Shown here piece by piece: positions 37,817-47,079 of a stretch of 64,000 nt of DNA. The translations under genes were made by a program, and so were the position numbers. Position 1 is the stretch's first letter, and every line of letters starts with the position of its first letter. Below the pieces are notes generated by a model, which had not been told where the DNA came from, made no database searches, and worked only from the letters and a program-made list of their open reading frames with translations. Origin of the DNA: Neglectibacter timonensis (GTDB taxonomy: Bacteria > Bacillota > Clostridia > Oscillospirales > Acutalibacteraceae); assembly GCF_900048895.1 (NCBI RefSeq), contig NZ_LT160640.1:496001-560000 (forward strand). The letters run 5' to 3'.

Positions 37817-38287
37817 ATGAGGAGAGTTGACCGGGAGGTTACAGAACGATCCGAATTGCTTGGAATTTTGAAAGGCTGCAGAGTCTGCCATATCGGAATG
37901 ACAGAGGGAAACCGTCCCTATGTCATTCCGATGAATTTTGGAGCAGAATGGGAAGAAAACGGTGTGGTTATTTATCTCCATTGTGCAAGAGAGGGGAAAA
38001 AGCTGGAAATTCTAAGGGGGAATCCCAATGTCTGCTTCGAGGCGGACTGCAGCCATAACCTAATAGAAGCGAATAAAGCTTGTGGCTATGGTTACGAGTT
38101 TTCCAGTGTAATCGGAAGCGGACGTGTGGAAATTTTGGAAGACCCAACTGAAAAAGCTCATGGCCTTTCCTGTTTGATGTTTCACCAAACAGGAAAGCAT
38201 TTTTCCTTTACAGACACAGAGACAGATTCCGTCTCTGTGTTAAAAATTAAATTGGAGGATATTTCCGGAAAGAGACATACCGGCTGA
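37817..38287 (+). CDS. Nim-like pyridoxamine 5'-phosphate oxidase family flavoprotein
   Basis: 156 residues, split-barrel FMN-binding fold. The pattern ILKGCRVCHIGMTEGNRPYV then IPMNFG, the segment IYLHCAREGKKLEILR and NPNVCFEAD are typical of the clostridial NimA-like group, some members of which reduce 5-nitroimidazole drugs. Whether this protein confers resistance is not known; many chromosomal homologues do not. AGAAAGGTGA lies upstream of ATG 37817. Single gene with its own terminator. Confidence 0.8.
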   Translation: MRRVDREVTERSELLGILKGCRVCHIGMTEGNRPYVIPMNFGAEWEENGVVIYLHCAREGKKLEILRGNPNVCFEADCSHNLIEANKACGYGYEFSSVIGSGRVEILEDPTEKAHGLSCLMFHQTGKHFSFTDTETDSVSVLKIKLEDISGKRHTG

Positions 38288-38337
38288 ATCCACAGCGCTT
38301 AAGGCAGGCTTCAGGTTGGTAAGTATCATAATTCCAG

Positions 38338-38374
38338 AAAAAACGGACTATTTCATGAAATAGTCCGTTTTTTA
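38338..38374. terminator. bidirectional terminator
   Basis: AAAAAACGGACTATTTCA and TGAAATAGTCCGTTTTTT form a perfect inverted repeat, between the convergent Nim-like and SDR genes. Confidence 0.88.
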
Positions 38375-38475
38375 TTTGATAGGAGATAGGCATTGTTTTT
38401 CATTTCGCGGTCTCAGAGTAAAGAAGTGGGCGACTCGCCGTTCCTATCGAGAAGTGAGAACGAAAATTCCTGTTA

Positions 38476-39330
38476 TTATACGCCGGAGTAAGCAGAAAAA
38501 CCGCCGTCGATGGGGAGCACTACACCGGTCACGAAGCTTGCAGCTGGCTTACTCAACAGGAAGAGAACCCCGCCAATCAACTCTTCCGCATCCCCAAATC
38601 GTTTCATAGGGGTGCCTGCCAAGATTTTATCCGTACGGGGAGTCGGACTGCCGTCCTCATGGAAGAGAAGCGCACGGTTTTGGTTGGAAACCAGGAAGCC
38701 GGGAGCTATTGCGTTGACCCGGATGCCTGAGTCGGCGAAATGTACGGCAAGCCACTGTGTGAAATTGCTGATTGCAGCCTTGGCGCCTGAATAGGCGGGA
38801 ATTTTGGTCAGCGGCGTATAGGCGTTCATTGATGAAATATTCAGGATGGACACGTCCTCTTTTCCGAGCATATCAGGTGCAAATACCTGCGTGGGAATCA
38901 GGGTGCCCAGAAAGTTCAGATTGAAGACGAACTCCACGCCTGCCGGATCTAGATTGAAGAAAGTTTTAATGTCCTCCCGGGAAATATCGCCCGGCTCGTA
39001 ATATTCCTTGTCAGTGGTTGCCCTGGGATTATTGCCCCCCGCGCCATTGAGGAGGATATCACAGGTACCGAAATCCAGACGAATATGTTCTCTGGCAGCC
39101 TCACAGCTGGCCTTTTCCAAAACGTTGCATGCATAGCCTTTGGCTGTAAAGCCCTCGCTGTTGATTTCCTCGGCATTCTTTTTTGCCGCCTCTTCGTTGA
39201 TATCCAGCAGTGCCACCTGAGCGCCGCACTGGGCGAGGGCACGTGCAAACATGCTGCACAGTACGCCGCCCGCTCCTGTGACAACTGCCACCTTTCCATG
39301 GAGATCTACTGTAAAGGGTAACTGTAGCAT
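38476..39330 (-). CDS. SDR-family fructuronate reductase / D-mannonate oxidoreductase
   Basis: 284 residues. The N-terminal pattern LPF..DL.GKVAVVTGAGG then VLC and the Rossmann glycine motif near 18-24, NGAGG near 93-98, Ser (NISSMNA) and the YSGAK catalytic Tyr-Lys pair near 177-181 mark an SDR like B. subtilis YjmF (UxuB). Such enzymes interconvert fructuronate and mannonate. The linked uxaC gene supports this role. AAAGGAAAGG lies 12 bases before the ATG. It is last in a minus-strand cluster of four genes. Confidence 0.82.
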   Translation of the reverse strand: MLQLPFTVDLHGKVAVVTGAGGVLCSMFARALAQCGAQVALLDINEEAAKKNAEEINSEGFTAKGYACNVLEKASCEAAREHIRLDFGTCDILLNGAGGNNPRATTDKEYYEPGDISREDIKTFFNLDPAGVEFVFNLNFLGTLIPTQVFAPDMLGKEDVSILNISSMNAYTPLTKIPAYSGAKAAISNFTQWLAVHFADSGIRVNAIAPGFLVSNQNRALLFHEDGSPTPRTDKILAGTPMKRFGDAEELIGGVLFLLSKPAASFVTGVVLPIDGGFSAYSGV

Positions 39331-39356
39331 AAATAATCAAGACCTTTCCTTTAAGG

Positions 39357-39713
39357 TTACGACGCTTTTTCCTGCGTCATTTTATCAAGAAGTTTTCCGG
39401 TTACCTCCGGCCCTTTCTGAAGAAGGCGGTAGCCTTCCTGTGCATTTCCGGCATACTCCAGCCCATATTCTCCGTCCCCCTCCTCTGAGCGATAGGTAAA
39501 TACAACAATAATATGGGAGGGATCGGCGTTTTTGATATAGATCGATTTTTGTTCCCATTGAAAGCCTGCAATATCTGCAAATTCCTCATCTAGCTGCTGT
39601 TGTGCCAGTACAGATACTTGAGTGGTATCCAAAACTGAGGACTCCGGCTCCACGGCAGAACAGCCAGAAAACAACAATAAAACAGAAAGAATGAAAGGCA
39701 GTAAACACTTCAT
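39357..39713 (-). CDS. Small lipoprotein of unknown function
   Basis: 118 residues from ATG 39713. A lipoprotein signal peptide ends in LLFSGC with the lipidated cysteine at residue 18. The mature part is about 100 residues, acidic, with strand-like segments (SIYIKNADPSHIIVVFTYR). The start shares ATGA with the stop of the upstream GNAT gene and is preceded by GGGAGG at 9 bases; an ATG 6 bases earlier is too close. No family recognised. It is inserted between hexuronate genes, but a role there is not implied by sequence. Confidence 0.65.
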   Translation of the reverse strand: MKCLLPFILSVLLLFSGCSAVEPESSVLDTTQVSVLAQQQLDEEFADIAGFQWEQKSIYIKNADPSHIIVVFTYRSEEGDGEYGLEYAGNAQEGYRLLQKGPEVTGKLLDKMTQEKAS

Positions 39714-40231
39714 AGACATTTTCCTCCCTTTCCAATATCAGGTTCCCGGCGGTCCTCGATCAGCAGAGGAAGTTTCATCTCTGTATAATGTGACGACTTT
39801 TTGAGAAAGCCCAGCTTTTCATAGAGAGAAAGACCGGCAGGAGTAGCTGAGAGTTCAAGAAAGGACAGAAAATATGTAGGGGCATCTGCTATTACCTGTC
39901 TGATCAAGGCACTAGCGAAACCTTTCCGGCGGAATTCCGGCCGTGTGTAAACGTTGAGAAGAGTTCCCGTTCTGCCGGTGGGAAAACTGAAATTTGGCGG
40001 CCGCTCTACCACCTGCAGCAGCACGATAGAGACAATCTGTCCAAGAGTGGGTTCCTTTATCGAATAGGCAAACAGGCCTTTATTTAAGTGCTCTTGAAAA
40101 TAGGTGAAAAGCCGCTCAGAAAAAACGCTGCGCTGTGACAGATCCAAAGGACCGCGATCTTCTTCCAGATACACCAGGCGAAGTTCAACAAGCTGTGGAA
40201 TGTCAGCGAAACCTGCCAATAGAAATTCCAT
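39710..40231 (-). CDS. GNAT family N-acetyltransferase
   Basis: 173 residues from ATG 40231, preceded by TGAGG and GGGAGG; ATG 40243, overlapping the uxaC stop as ATGA, is the alternative. Motif A of the GNAT fold is LLNVYTRPEFRRKGFASALI near residues 101-120, and LSLYEKLGFLKKSSHYTEM near 145-163 is motif B with its family-typical ending. Substrate unknown. It overlaps uxaC upstream or nearly so, and the lipoprotein gene downstream, so all are in one operon. Confidence 0.78.
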   Translation of the reverse strand: MEFLLAGFADIPQLVELRLVYLEEDRGPLDLSQRSVFSERLFTYFQEHLNKGLFAYSIKEPTLGQIVSIVLLQVVERPPNFSFPTGRTGTLLNVYTRPEFRRKGFASALIRQVIADAPTYFLSFLELSATPAGLSLYEKLGFLKKSSHYTEMKLPLLIEDRREPDIGKGGKCL

Positions 40232-40239
40232 GGCCTCCC

Positions 40240-41643
40240 TCATTTTAACCCGAAATACGCAGCGGAATTTCCGAAACAAATATTCGCAATCATTTCCCCG
40301 ATAAGAGACTCATCACTGGGAATATCTCCCTGTTCCATCCAGCTTCCCAACAGGTCGCAAAGAACCCGGCGGAAATATTCATGTCTAGCATAAGACAGGA
40401 AACTGCGGGAGTCAGTGAGCATGCCAATAAAACCGGAAAGCAGGCCGGTATTTGCCAGGGCCTTCATCTGTTTGCGCATACCGTCACGATGATCTGAGAA
40501 CCACCACGGCGCACCCAACTGCATTTTCTGTGGGAAGCTACCCTCCTGGAAACAACCTAGGACGCTGGCCAGCTTGTCATCATCGCCTGCGTTCAGAGAA
40601 TAGACCACAGTAGGGGGGAGCTCGTCCGTACGGTTCAGTTTATCAAAAAATGCTGCAACCGAAGCAGCGCTGATACCATCCCCGGTGCTGTCAAATCCGG
40701 CGTCGGGTCCGGTACGGTAGAAAAGACGGGAGTTGCAGTTTCTCAACACTCCAAAATGCAGCTGCATCACAAATCCCATCCTATGATAGAGTCTGCCCAG
40801 GAAGAGCATCAGTTGGGTCTGATATGCATTCAATTCAGCAGCGGTCAGCTGGGAACCGGATAGGGCTTTGCAGTAGGCGGATTCGGCCTCTTCTCTGGTT
40901 CCGCATGTAAAATTAGGGGAGAGCAGGCTTTGATCGGCGATCAGGCAGCCATTTTCCCGAAAGTAAAGCGCACGCTTTTCCAATGCGTTTTCCAATTCAG
41001 AAAGAGTGGCCGCCTTTTGACCGCACACCTCTTCAAGCTTGGCAATCCAAGCCTGGAAATTGGGCTGTTCAGGATGAAGGGCCGTCTCGGGACGGTAGGC
41101 GGGGAGAACTTTTACAGGAAAGCTTTCGTCTGCGGCCAAAGCACGGTGGCAGGCCAGGTCGTCAGCCGGGTCGTCAGTGGTGCAAAGCGCTTTGACACCA
41201 CTTTTTACGATTAAGTTTCTAGCGGAAAATTCCGGCTTCTGCAGTTTTTCATTGCAGCTATTCCAGATAGCAGGGGCAGATTCAGAATTCAGAAGCTCCG
41301 TCACTCCAAAGTAATTTTTCAATTCCAGGTGGGTCCAGATATAGAGAGGATTCCCTATGGATTTTTCTACGGTCTGCGCCCATCGTAAGAATTTTTCATA
41401 AGGATCAGCGTTTCCTGTGATGTATTCCTCAGGGATACCGCAGGCTCTCATAAGACGCCATTTGTAATGATCCCCCGAAAGCCATACGTCGGAAATATTG
41501 GAAAATTTGACGTCCTCTAATATTTCTTTGGGACTTAGATGGCAATGAAAGTCAAAGATAGGTTCTTTTTCGGCATACCGGTGATAAAGCCTGGCAGCAG
41601 TCCTGGTGTGGAGCATAAAGTCTTCATCAATGTAGCTTTTCAA
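40240..41643 (-). CDS. uxaC: Glucuronate isomerase
   Basis: 467 residues, the usual length. Isomerises D-glucuronate to fructuronate (and galacturonate to tagaturonate). Key features: FDFHCHLSPKEI near residues 30-41 with metal-binding histidines, GDHYKWRLMRACG, TTDDPADDL and QLHFGVLRN. TTG 41643 is the start because AAAGGAGG lies 7 bases upstream (41651-41658) and the length then fits the family; an earlier ATG would add 35 unconserved residues. First gene of the cluster with the SDR fructuronate reductase; uxuA and kdgK are not in this window. Confidence 0.94.
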   Translation of the reverse strand: MKSYIDEDFMLHTRTAARLYHRYAEKEPIFDFHCHLSPKEILEDVKFSNISDVWLSGDHYKWRLMRACGIPEEYITGNADPYEKFLRWAQTVEKSIGNPLYIWTHLELKNYFGVTELLNSESAPAIWNSCNEKLQKPEFSARNLIVKSGVKALCTTDDPADDLACHRALAADESFPVKVLPAYRPETALHPEQPNFQAWIAKLEEVCGQKAATLSELENALEKRALYFRENGCLIADQSLLSPNFTCGTREEAESAYCKALSGSQLTAAELNAYQTQLMLFLGRLYHRMGFVMQLHFGVLRNCNSRLFYRTGPDAGFDSTGDGISAASVAAFFDKLNRTDELPPTVVYSLNAGDDDKLASVLGCFQEGSFPQKMQLGAPWWFSDHRDGMRKQMKALANTGLLSGFIGMLTDSRSFLSYARHEYFRRVLCDLLGSWMEQGDIPSDESLIGEMIANICFGNSAAYFGLK

Positions 41644-41763
41644 TACAGTGCCTCCTTTTTGAACAAAGAACTTGGGATTCAGGCTAATTTTGTGTTCATC
41701 CCTATTATAATCTCTTCTTTGGGGAGACTGCAAGAAAATCCTCAACATTCTAAATAAAAATAG

Positions 41764-41799
41764 AGGAGCGGTCCGAACTTCCCAGTTCAGACCGCTCCT
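41764..41799 (-). terminator. copA terminator
   Basis: AGGAGCGGTC-C-GAACT and AGTTC-A-GACCGCTCCT pair with a single C-A mismatch; on the minus strand it is followed by CTATTTTTATTT. It separates copA from uxaC. Confidence 0.88.
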
Positions 41800-41809
41800 G
41801 CGAAGATTA

Positions 41810-44092
41810 TCATCTTCGAAAAAATTTCAGTCGAAGGGCGTTGATCACAACACAGACACTGGATAGACTCATTGCAGCTGCGGCGAACATGGGGTTCAGT
41901 TTCAGACCGAGCCATACGAAAAAAACGCCCGCAGCCAAAGGAATACCAATAGAATTGTAGAAAAAAGCCCAGAACAAATTCTGACGGATATTTCGCATGA
42001 CAGCTCTGCTCAGCTTGATAGCGGTCACCGCGTCCAGAAGATCGCTTCTGACGAGAACGATGTCCGCGCTTTCAATGGCCACATCAGAACCGGCGCCTAT
42101 GGCGATTCCCACATCGGCCCGTGTCAGGGCAGGAGCGTCATTGACACCGTCACCGATCATGGCAACCCGGTGCCCCTGCGCCTGGAATTCGGCAATTTTC
42201 CGTTCCTTGTCCTGAGGTAGGACTTCGGCAATTACTTGGGGGATTTTGAGCTTTCGGCGAATTGCCTCAGCTGTGCGTGCGTTGTCTCCGGTAAGCATTA
42301 CCGTTTCCACACCCAGATTTCGAAACTGATTGATGGCTTCCTGGCTGGTCGGCTTGAGGGTGTCGGCGACGGCGATGATACCCAGCAGGCGCCCTCCGCC
42401 GGCAAACAACAGCGGCGTTTTCCCTTCATCAGAAATCTGTTCCATGACTTGGAATGCAGACTCCTCCCAAAGCCCCAGTTCCCTCATATATGCCTCGTTG
42501 CCTGCATGACAGAGAACATCGTCCAGCTTGCCCGATACACCTCGGCCGAATTTTGCTTGAAATGCTTCCACTTCCCGGAAAGGAACCCCGTTTTCCTCTG
42601 CATAGACAACCACTGCTTCAGCCAGAGGATGCTCACTTTGGCGTTCCAAACTGTAAGCGACGGTGAGCAGCTGCTCCTTATTTGCGCTCAGTGGCAGGAT
42701 ATCTGTGACTTTGGGACACCCTTGGGTGATGGTTCCTGTTTTATCCAGTACCACAGTATCTACACTGTGAGCGGTTTCCAAGGCTTCGCCTGATTTGATG
42801 AGGATCCCGTTTTCCGCGCCCTTTCCGGTTCCAACCATAATAGCGACTGGGGTTGCCAAACCCAGAGCACAGGGACAGGAGATGACGAGAACAGAAATGC
42901 CAATGGAGAGAGCAAATTCTACAGTGGCGCCCATGAACAGCCAGACGCCCGCTGCTAACACAGCAATCAAAATGACTGCTGGAACAAAGATACCAGAAAT
43001 TTTGTCAGCCAATTTGGCGATAGGCGCTTTGCTGGCGCTGGCCTCCTCCACCAATCTGACTATTTGGGAAAACGTGGTATCTTCTCCCACCTTGGTGGCC
43101 CGAAAACGAATATAGCCTGTTCTGTTTATCGTGGCAGAGAGGACGGAATCCCCAACTTTCTTCTCTACAGGAATGCTCTCTCCAGTAAGGGCGGATTCAT
43201 CGACATTGGTGGATCCAGATTCGATTACGCCGTCAACAGGAATGGACGTGCCAGGCTTAACGGCGATCAGATCTCCCAAAGAGATCGTTTCAACGGGAAC
43301 TTCCTGCTCTTCGCCGTCCCGGACCACCAGTGCGGTTTTTGGAGCCAGACCGATCAGTCTTGTAATAGCTTCGCTGGTACGGCCCTTGGACTTTGTTTCC
43401 AAATATTTTCCAAGGGTGATCAGCGTCAGGATGGTACCCGCGGATTCAAAATAGAGTTCCATACTGTAATGCTCTGCAACAGCAAATTCCCCATGTCCTA
43501 ATCCATATCCGATCCGGAAGAGGGCAAAGATCCCATAAACAATAGCCGCAGCGGAACCGATGGCAATCAAGCTGTCCATATTCGGAACACCCCGGAACAA
43601 AGAGCGGAAGCCCCTGGTAAAGTAGCCGAAATTGATAAAAACTATGGGCAGCAGCAACAGAAGCTGTGTAAGCGCAAAAACAGCGGCATTTTCTGTTCCG
43701 TGAAAATACTGAAGAATAGCCGAGGGTACCGGCAGGCGAAACCATTCCCAGAACATATGGTACATAGAGAGATACATCAAAGGAATCAGAAAGCAGAGGG
43801 AGACAATGAACCTGATCTTCATTTCTTGCCCTTCATCTGCCCGCGCCGAAGAGTGATGACTAGGCTTTGTTTTGCCCGCGTTCTCCACTGAAGCACCATA
43901 GCCAGATTTTTTTACGGCCGCAATAATTTCTTCAGCCGAAACAACAGCCTCGTCGTACTGCACTGTCATGCTGTTGGTAAGCAAGCTGACCGCGGCGGCT
44001 TTCACCCCTTTTAGAGAAGCTACCGCCTTCTCCACATGTGCCGAACAAGCAGAACAGCTCATGCCTGTGACAACAAATTTTTCTTTGACCAT
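41810..44092 (-). CDS. copA: Copper-translocating P1B-type ATPase
   Basis: 760 residues. One N-terminal heavy-metal-associated domain with GMSCSAC (Cys13, Cys16), then eight membrane helices. TGES actuator, the CPC metal motif in helix 6 ([19 protein letters not shown]), the phosphorylation site DKTGTIT and SEHPL and [10 protein letters not shown] motifs are intact. CPC with the helix 7/8 N/MxxSS pattern (MSLSSVCVV) indicates Cu(I) export. No good binding site is visible before ATG 44092, and no CsoR/CopY gene or CopZ chaperone is adjacent. Confidence 0.94.
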   Translation of the reverse strand: MVKEKFVVTGMSCSACSAHVEKAVASLKGVKAAAVSLLTNSMTVQYDEAVVSAEEIIAAVKKSGYGASVENAGKTKPSHHSSARADEGQEMKIRFIVSLCFLIPLMYLSMYHMFWEWFRLPVPSAILQYFHGTENAAVFALTQLLLLLPIVFINFGYFTRGFRSLFRGVPNMDSLIAIGSAAAIVYGIFALFRIGYGLGHGEFAVAEHYSMELYFESAGTILTLITLGKYLETKSKGRTSEAITRLIGLAPKTALVVRDGEEQEVPVETISLGDLIAVKPGTSIPVDGVIESGSTNVDESALTGESIPVEKKVGDSVLSATINRTGYIRFRATKVGEDTTFSQIVRLVEEASASKAPIAKLADKISGIFVPAVILIAVLAAGVWLFMGATVEFALSIGISVLVISCPCALGLATPVAIMVGTGKGAENGILIKSGEALETAHSVDTVVLDKTGTITQGCPKVTDILPLSANKEQLLTVAYSLERQSEHPLAEAVVVYAEENGVPFREVEAFQAKFGRGVSGKLDDVLCHAGNEAYMRELGLWEESAFQVMEQISDEGKTPLLFAGGGRLLGIIAVADTLKPTSQEAINQFRNLGVETVMLTGDNARTAEAIRRKLKIPQVIAEVLPQDKERKIAEFQAQGHRVAMIGDGVNDAPALTRADVGIAIGAGSDVAIESADIVLVRSDLLDAVTAIKLSRAVMRNIRQNLFWAFFYNSIGIPLAAGVFFVWLGLKLNPMFAAAAMSLSSVCVVINALRLKFFRR

Positions 44093-44417
44093 AGAACAGA
44101 CCGTGTGTACCGCTCCTGTATCTCCCGCGAAAAGTCGTTAGAAAAGTTGCGGTTCCCTTTCTTTTGATACTTATGAGCCGCCGTCCATATCGCCGGATAG
44201 TGCGTACAAGGGTTTCCTGAGTCATGCGTATCTGGAAGTTCAGATTATTCCGGGAAGAGCGTGATTTGGCGGCAGCGTCTTTCTCTATTGTGTCCGCATT
44301 TCTATTGATTTTCAGGGGTTATTCAGAAAATGAAGCTTTGGCGTGCCATTAGGAGGAGAATCCGATCCTAAATCAGCCCTGTGTGCTGAAAGTAAGGCTT
44401 TCCCACGATTTTCGGCG

Positions 44418-44446
44418 TTGATTTTTTCCATTGCATAGACTATAAT
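44418..44446 (+). promoter_or_regulatory. fba promoter
   Basis: TTGATT (44418-44423), 17-base spacer, TATAAT (44441-44446). It sits in the 393-base gap between the divergent copA and fba genes, whose remainder (44093-44417) shows no supported gene. An 18-base Rex-like inverted repeat lies just downstream (44455-44472). Confidence 0.8.
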
Positions 44447-44485
44447 AAAACCAGTTGGTAAAAATTTATCATTGGAGGCAATGCT

Positions 44486-45349
44486 ATGTTGGTTTCTGCT
44501 CAGGAAATGCTCACAAAGGCCAAAGCAGGCAAATATGCAGTCGGTCAGTTCAACATCAACAACATGGAATGGACTAAGGCCATTCTTCTTACCGCTCAGG
44601 AAAATAACTCTCCCGTTATCCTGGGTGTATCAGAAGGTGCGGGCAAATACATGTGCGGATATAATACCGTTACCGCTATGGTAAAAGGCATGATCGATAC
44701 TCTGGGAATCACGGTCCCCGTTGCCCTGCATTTGGACCACGGCTCCTATGAGGGCGCTCTGAAGGCCATGGACGACGGTTTCTCCTCCGTTATGTTTGAT
44801 GGATCTCACTACGGCATCGAAGAGAATATTGAGAAGACGAAGGAAATTATCCGCCTTGCTGCAGAAAAGGGGATTTCTGTGGAAGCGGAGGTCGGTGCTA
44901 TCGGCGGTGAAGAAGACGGCGTAGTCGGCGGCGGCGAAGTGGCTGATCCCGATGAATGCAAAATGATCGCCGATTTGGGTGTGACCATGCTGGCGGCCGG
45001 TATCGGCAACATCCATGGCGTGTATCCTGAAAATTGGCAGGGTTTGAACTTTGACGTCCTTGCCCAAATCCAGGAAAAGACAGGCACAATGCCTCTGGTG
45101 CTTCACGGCGGCACCGGCATTCCCGATGAAATGGTTAAGAAGGCCATTACATTGGGTGTTTCCAAAGTCAATGTTAACACGGAGTGCCAGCTCGCTTTTG
45201 CTGCGGCTACCCGTAAGTATATTGAAGATGGGAAGGACAAGCAGGGTAAGGGCTTTGATCCCCGTAAGCTGCTGGCACCTGGTTTTGAGGCGATTAAGGC
45301 TACCGTCAAAGAAAAAATGGAGCTTTTTGGTTCTATCAATCAGGCGTAA
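44486..45349 (+). CDS. fba: Class II fructose-bisphosphate aldolase
   Basis: 287 residues. Zinc-dependent aldolase of glycolysis. The substrate and zinc residues are visible: VALHLDHGSYEG near residues 77-88 (His of the metal site), VGAIGGEEDGV, HGVYP and LVLHGGTGIPDE, then VSKVNVNTE. ATTGGAGG precedes the ATG. It is monocistronic between its own promoter and terminator. The possible Rex site near its transcription start would link glycolytic flux to NADH/NAD ratio. Confidence 0.96.
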   Translation: MLVSAQEMLTKAKAGKYAVGQFNINNMEWTKAILLTAQENNSPVILGVSEGAGKYMCGYNTVTAMVKGMIDTLGITVPVALHLDHGSYEGALKAMDDGFSSVMFDGSHYGIEENIEKTKEIIRLAAEKGISVEAEVGAIGGEEDGVVGGGEVADPDECKMIADLGVTMLAAGIGNIHGVYPENWQGLNFDVLAQIQEKTGTMPLVLHGGTGIPDEMVKKAITLGVSKVNVNTECQLAFAAATRKYIEDGKDKQGKGFDPRKLLAPGFEAIKATVKEKMELFGSINQA

Positions 45350-45363
45350 AAAAAGGGAAGTCC

Positions 45364-45395
45364 AAGAACGGCGCAAAACGCGCCGTTCTTTTTAT
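45364..45395 (+). terminator. terminator after fba
   Basis: AAGAACGGCG (45364-45373) pairs with CGCCGTTCTT, followed by TTTATTTT. Confidence 0.88.
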
Positions 45396-45427
45396 TTTGG
45401 ATTGTCACCTCCGCTCTGAAGTTTTCG

Positions 45428-45456
45428 TTGACAATATCTTGGGGCTATGTTATTTT
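45428..45456 (+). promoter_or_regulatory. promoter of the birA-bioY-DUF1284 operon
   Basis: TTGACA (45428-45433), 17-base spacer, TATTTT (45451-45456), 45 bases before birA. No BirA operator of the GTTAAC inverted-repeat type was recognised nearby. Confidence 0.6.
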
Positions 45457-45500
45457 TTATTGGAACTGAATTTGGAAATATTTCAGGGGGCGTTTTGTTT

Positions 45501-46523
45501 ATGAATGTGACAGAACAGGTGTTGGAATTGCTGCAGCAGGGTTCAGGGCCTATCTCTGGAGAGGAGATGGCAGAACGCCTGAAGGTGAGCCGCAACGCTG
45601 TTTGGAAAGCGGTAAAGAAGCTGAAGGAAGATGGTTATAAAATCGGGGCGCGTACCAATTGCGGATATGAACTGCTTTCGGAAAGCAATGTGCTCAATCC
45701 TGCCAATATCCGCCGCATGCTTACCAAAGCGGCCTCCTGTGTGGCGATCGACGTAAGAAGCAGCGTCAGCTCTACCAATACGGTGCTCAAGGAAATAGCC
45801 GAGCAAGGCGGGGCGGAAGGCATGGTGCTTATCGCAGAACAGCAAACCATGGGAAAAGGGCGTTTGGGCCGTTCTTTTTACTCTCCCAAAGGAGATGGTC
45901 TTTATCTGAGTATTCTGCTGCGCCCCCAATTTTCAGCAGAGGAATCTCTTTCCATCACTACCGCCGCCGCAGTTTCTGTTGCGGGTGCAGTGGAAGCTGT
46001 AACTGGAGAACGGGCTTTGATCAAATGGGTGAATGACGTGTATCTTCGGGGAAGGAAAATATGTGGCATTTTAACCGAAGCTTCGGTCGATTTTGAAACC
46101 AAGGGACTCCACTATGCTGTTTTGGGAATCGGTGTCAATATCCTGGAGCCTGAAGGGGGATATTCAGAACAATTGAGGGACGTCGCGGGGGCGCTTTATC
46201 ATCGTGATGATGCGCCGGCTGGCGTGCGAATCAGGCTGGCGGCTGAAATCCTGAATCGATTTTTCTCCTTTTATAACGCTCTGCCTGAACGCTCATTTAT
46301 GGAGGAATATAAACAGCGTTCGCTGCTGACAGGAATGGAGATTACATATTTGCGGGGCGAGTCTGTACAGGAAGGCCGAGTGTTGGGCGTGGATGACGAG
46401 GCACGGCTGATTGTGCAGCGTGGGGACGGAGAGACGCAATTATTTTCTGCAGGGGAGGTCAATATCAAAAAGGATTTTCTCGATCGACTTCGCAGCCAGC
46501 CTAAGGAAAGGGGAGCAAAGTAA
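45501..46523 (+). CDS. birA: Bifunctional biotin ligase / biotin operon repressor BirA
   Basis: 340 residues. The N-terminal winged helix (ISGEEMAERLKVSRNAVWKA near 15-34) makes it the regulatory type. The ligase domain has the biotin-binding SSTNTVLKE, the GKGRLGRSFYSP adenylate loop near 116-127 and KWVNDVYLRGRKICGILTE near 172-190. A C-terminal SH3-like domain follows. Start at 45501 is set by AGGGGGC at 9-10 bases; an earlier in-frame ATG lacks one. It attaches biotin to carboxylases, and with BioY next door biotin is scavenged. Confidence 0.94.
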   Translation: MNVTEQVLELLQQGSGPISGEEMAERLKVSRNAVWKAVKKLKEDGYKIGARTNCGYELLSESNVLNPANIRRMLTKAASCVAIDVRSSVSSTNTVLKEIAEQGGAEGMVLIAEQQTMGKGRLGRSFYSPKGDGLYLSILLRPQFSAEESLSITTAAAVSVAGAVEAVTGERALIKWVNDVYLRGRKICGILTEASVDFETKGLHYAVLGIGVNILEPEGGYSEQLRDVAGALYHRDDAPAGVRIRLAAEILNRFFSFYNALPERSFMEEYKQRSLLTGMEITYLRGESVQEGRVLGVDDEARLIVQRGDGETQLFSAGEVNIKKDFLDRLRSQPKERGAK

Positions 46524-46524
46524 G

Positions 46525-47079
46525 ATGAAACTGACATTTCAAAATAAAATTCAAAAGCTCGTGGTAACAGGGGTGTTTACGGCGGTGCTTGCCGTGCTCT
46601 CTCAGTTGTCTATTCCGATGCCCACTGGAGTTCCGGTCACCTTGCAGACTTTTGGGGTAGCGCTGTGCGCGTTTGCCCTAGGACCTAAGCTGGGCACTAT
46701 TTCGGTTTTTTTGTACTTGGTAATGGGCGCTGTGGGAATACCGATATTTTCCGGTTTCAGCGGCGGCTTTGGGATTTTGCTTGGAATGACCGGTGGTTTC
46801 CTTTGGGGGTTTTTGCTCATGGCTGTTCTCTGCGGTATAGGTGTGCAGCTGAATCGCCGTCTCTGGGCTATTGTTCTGGGGCTTTCCGGCTTGGCGCTTT
46901 GTCATATCTGCGGCACATTTCAGTTTATGCTGGTGACGGGCTCACCTGTCCTGCAGTCGTTTTTGACTGCTTCTGCGCCATATCTAATCAAGGATGTCAT
47001 ATCAGTTGTTTTAGCTTTTCTGGCTGCGGAGGCGATTTTGTTCAGTTTGAAAAAGGCAAAGGTGGTTTCCACAAAATGA
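46525..47079 (+). CDS. bioY: Biotin transporter BioY (ECF substrate-binding subunit)
   Basis: 184 residues, six hydrophobic helices. The BioY signatures are present: SIPMPTGVPVTLQTFGVALC near residues 28-47 and the PKLGTISVFLYLVMGAVGIP segment. S component that binds biotin and needs the shared ECF energising module (not in this window), or works alone at low rate. AAAGGGGAGC precedes the ATG at 46525, one base after the birA stop. The stop overlaps the next gene by ATGA. Confidence 0.93.
   Translation: MKLTFQNKIQKLVVTGVFTAVLAVLSQLSIPMPTGVPVTLQTFGVALCAFALGPKLGTISVFLYLVMGAVGIPIFSGFSGGFGILLGMTGGFLWGFLLMAVLCGIGVQLNRRLWAIVLGLSGLALCHICGTFQFMLVTGSPVLQSFLTASAPYLIKDVISVVLAFLAAEAILFSLKKAKVVSTK

Noticed and set aside
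43932-44225. 97-codon minus-strand open frame overlapping the copA start
   Set aside because: Out of frame with copA; the conserved CopA N-terminus (GMSCSAC) lies in the other frame and no family was recognised for this one.
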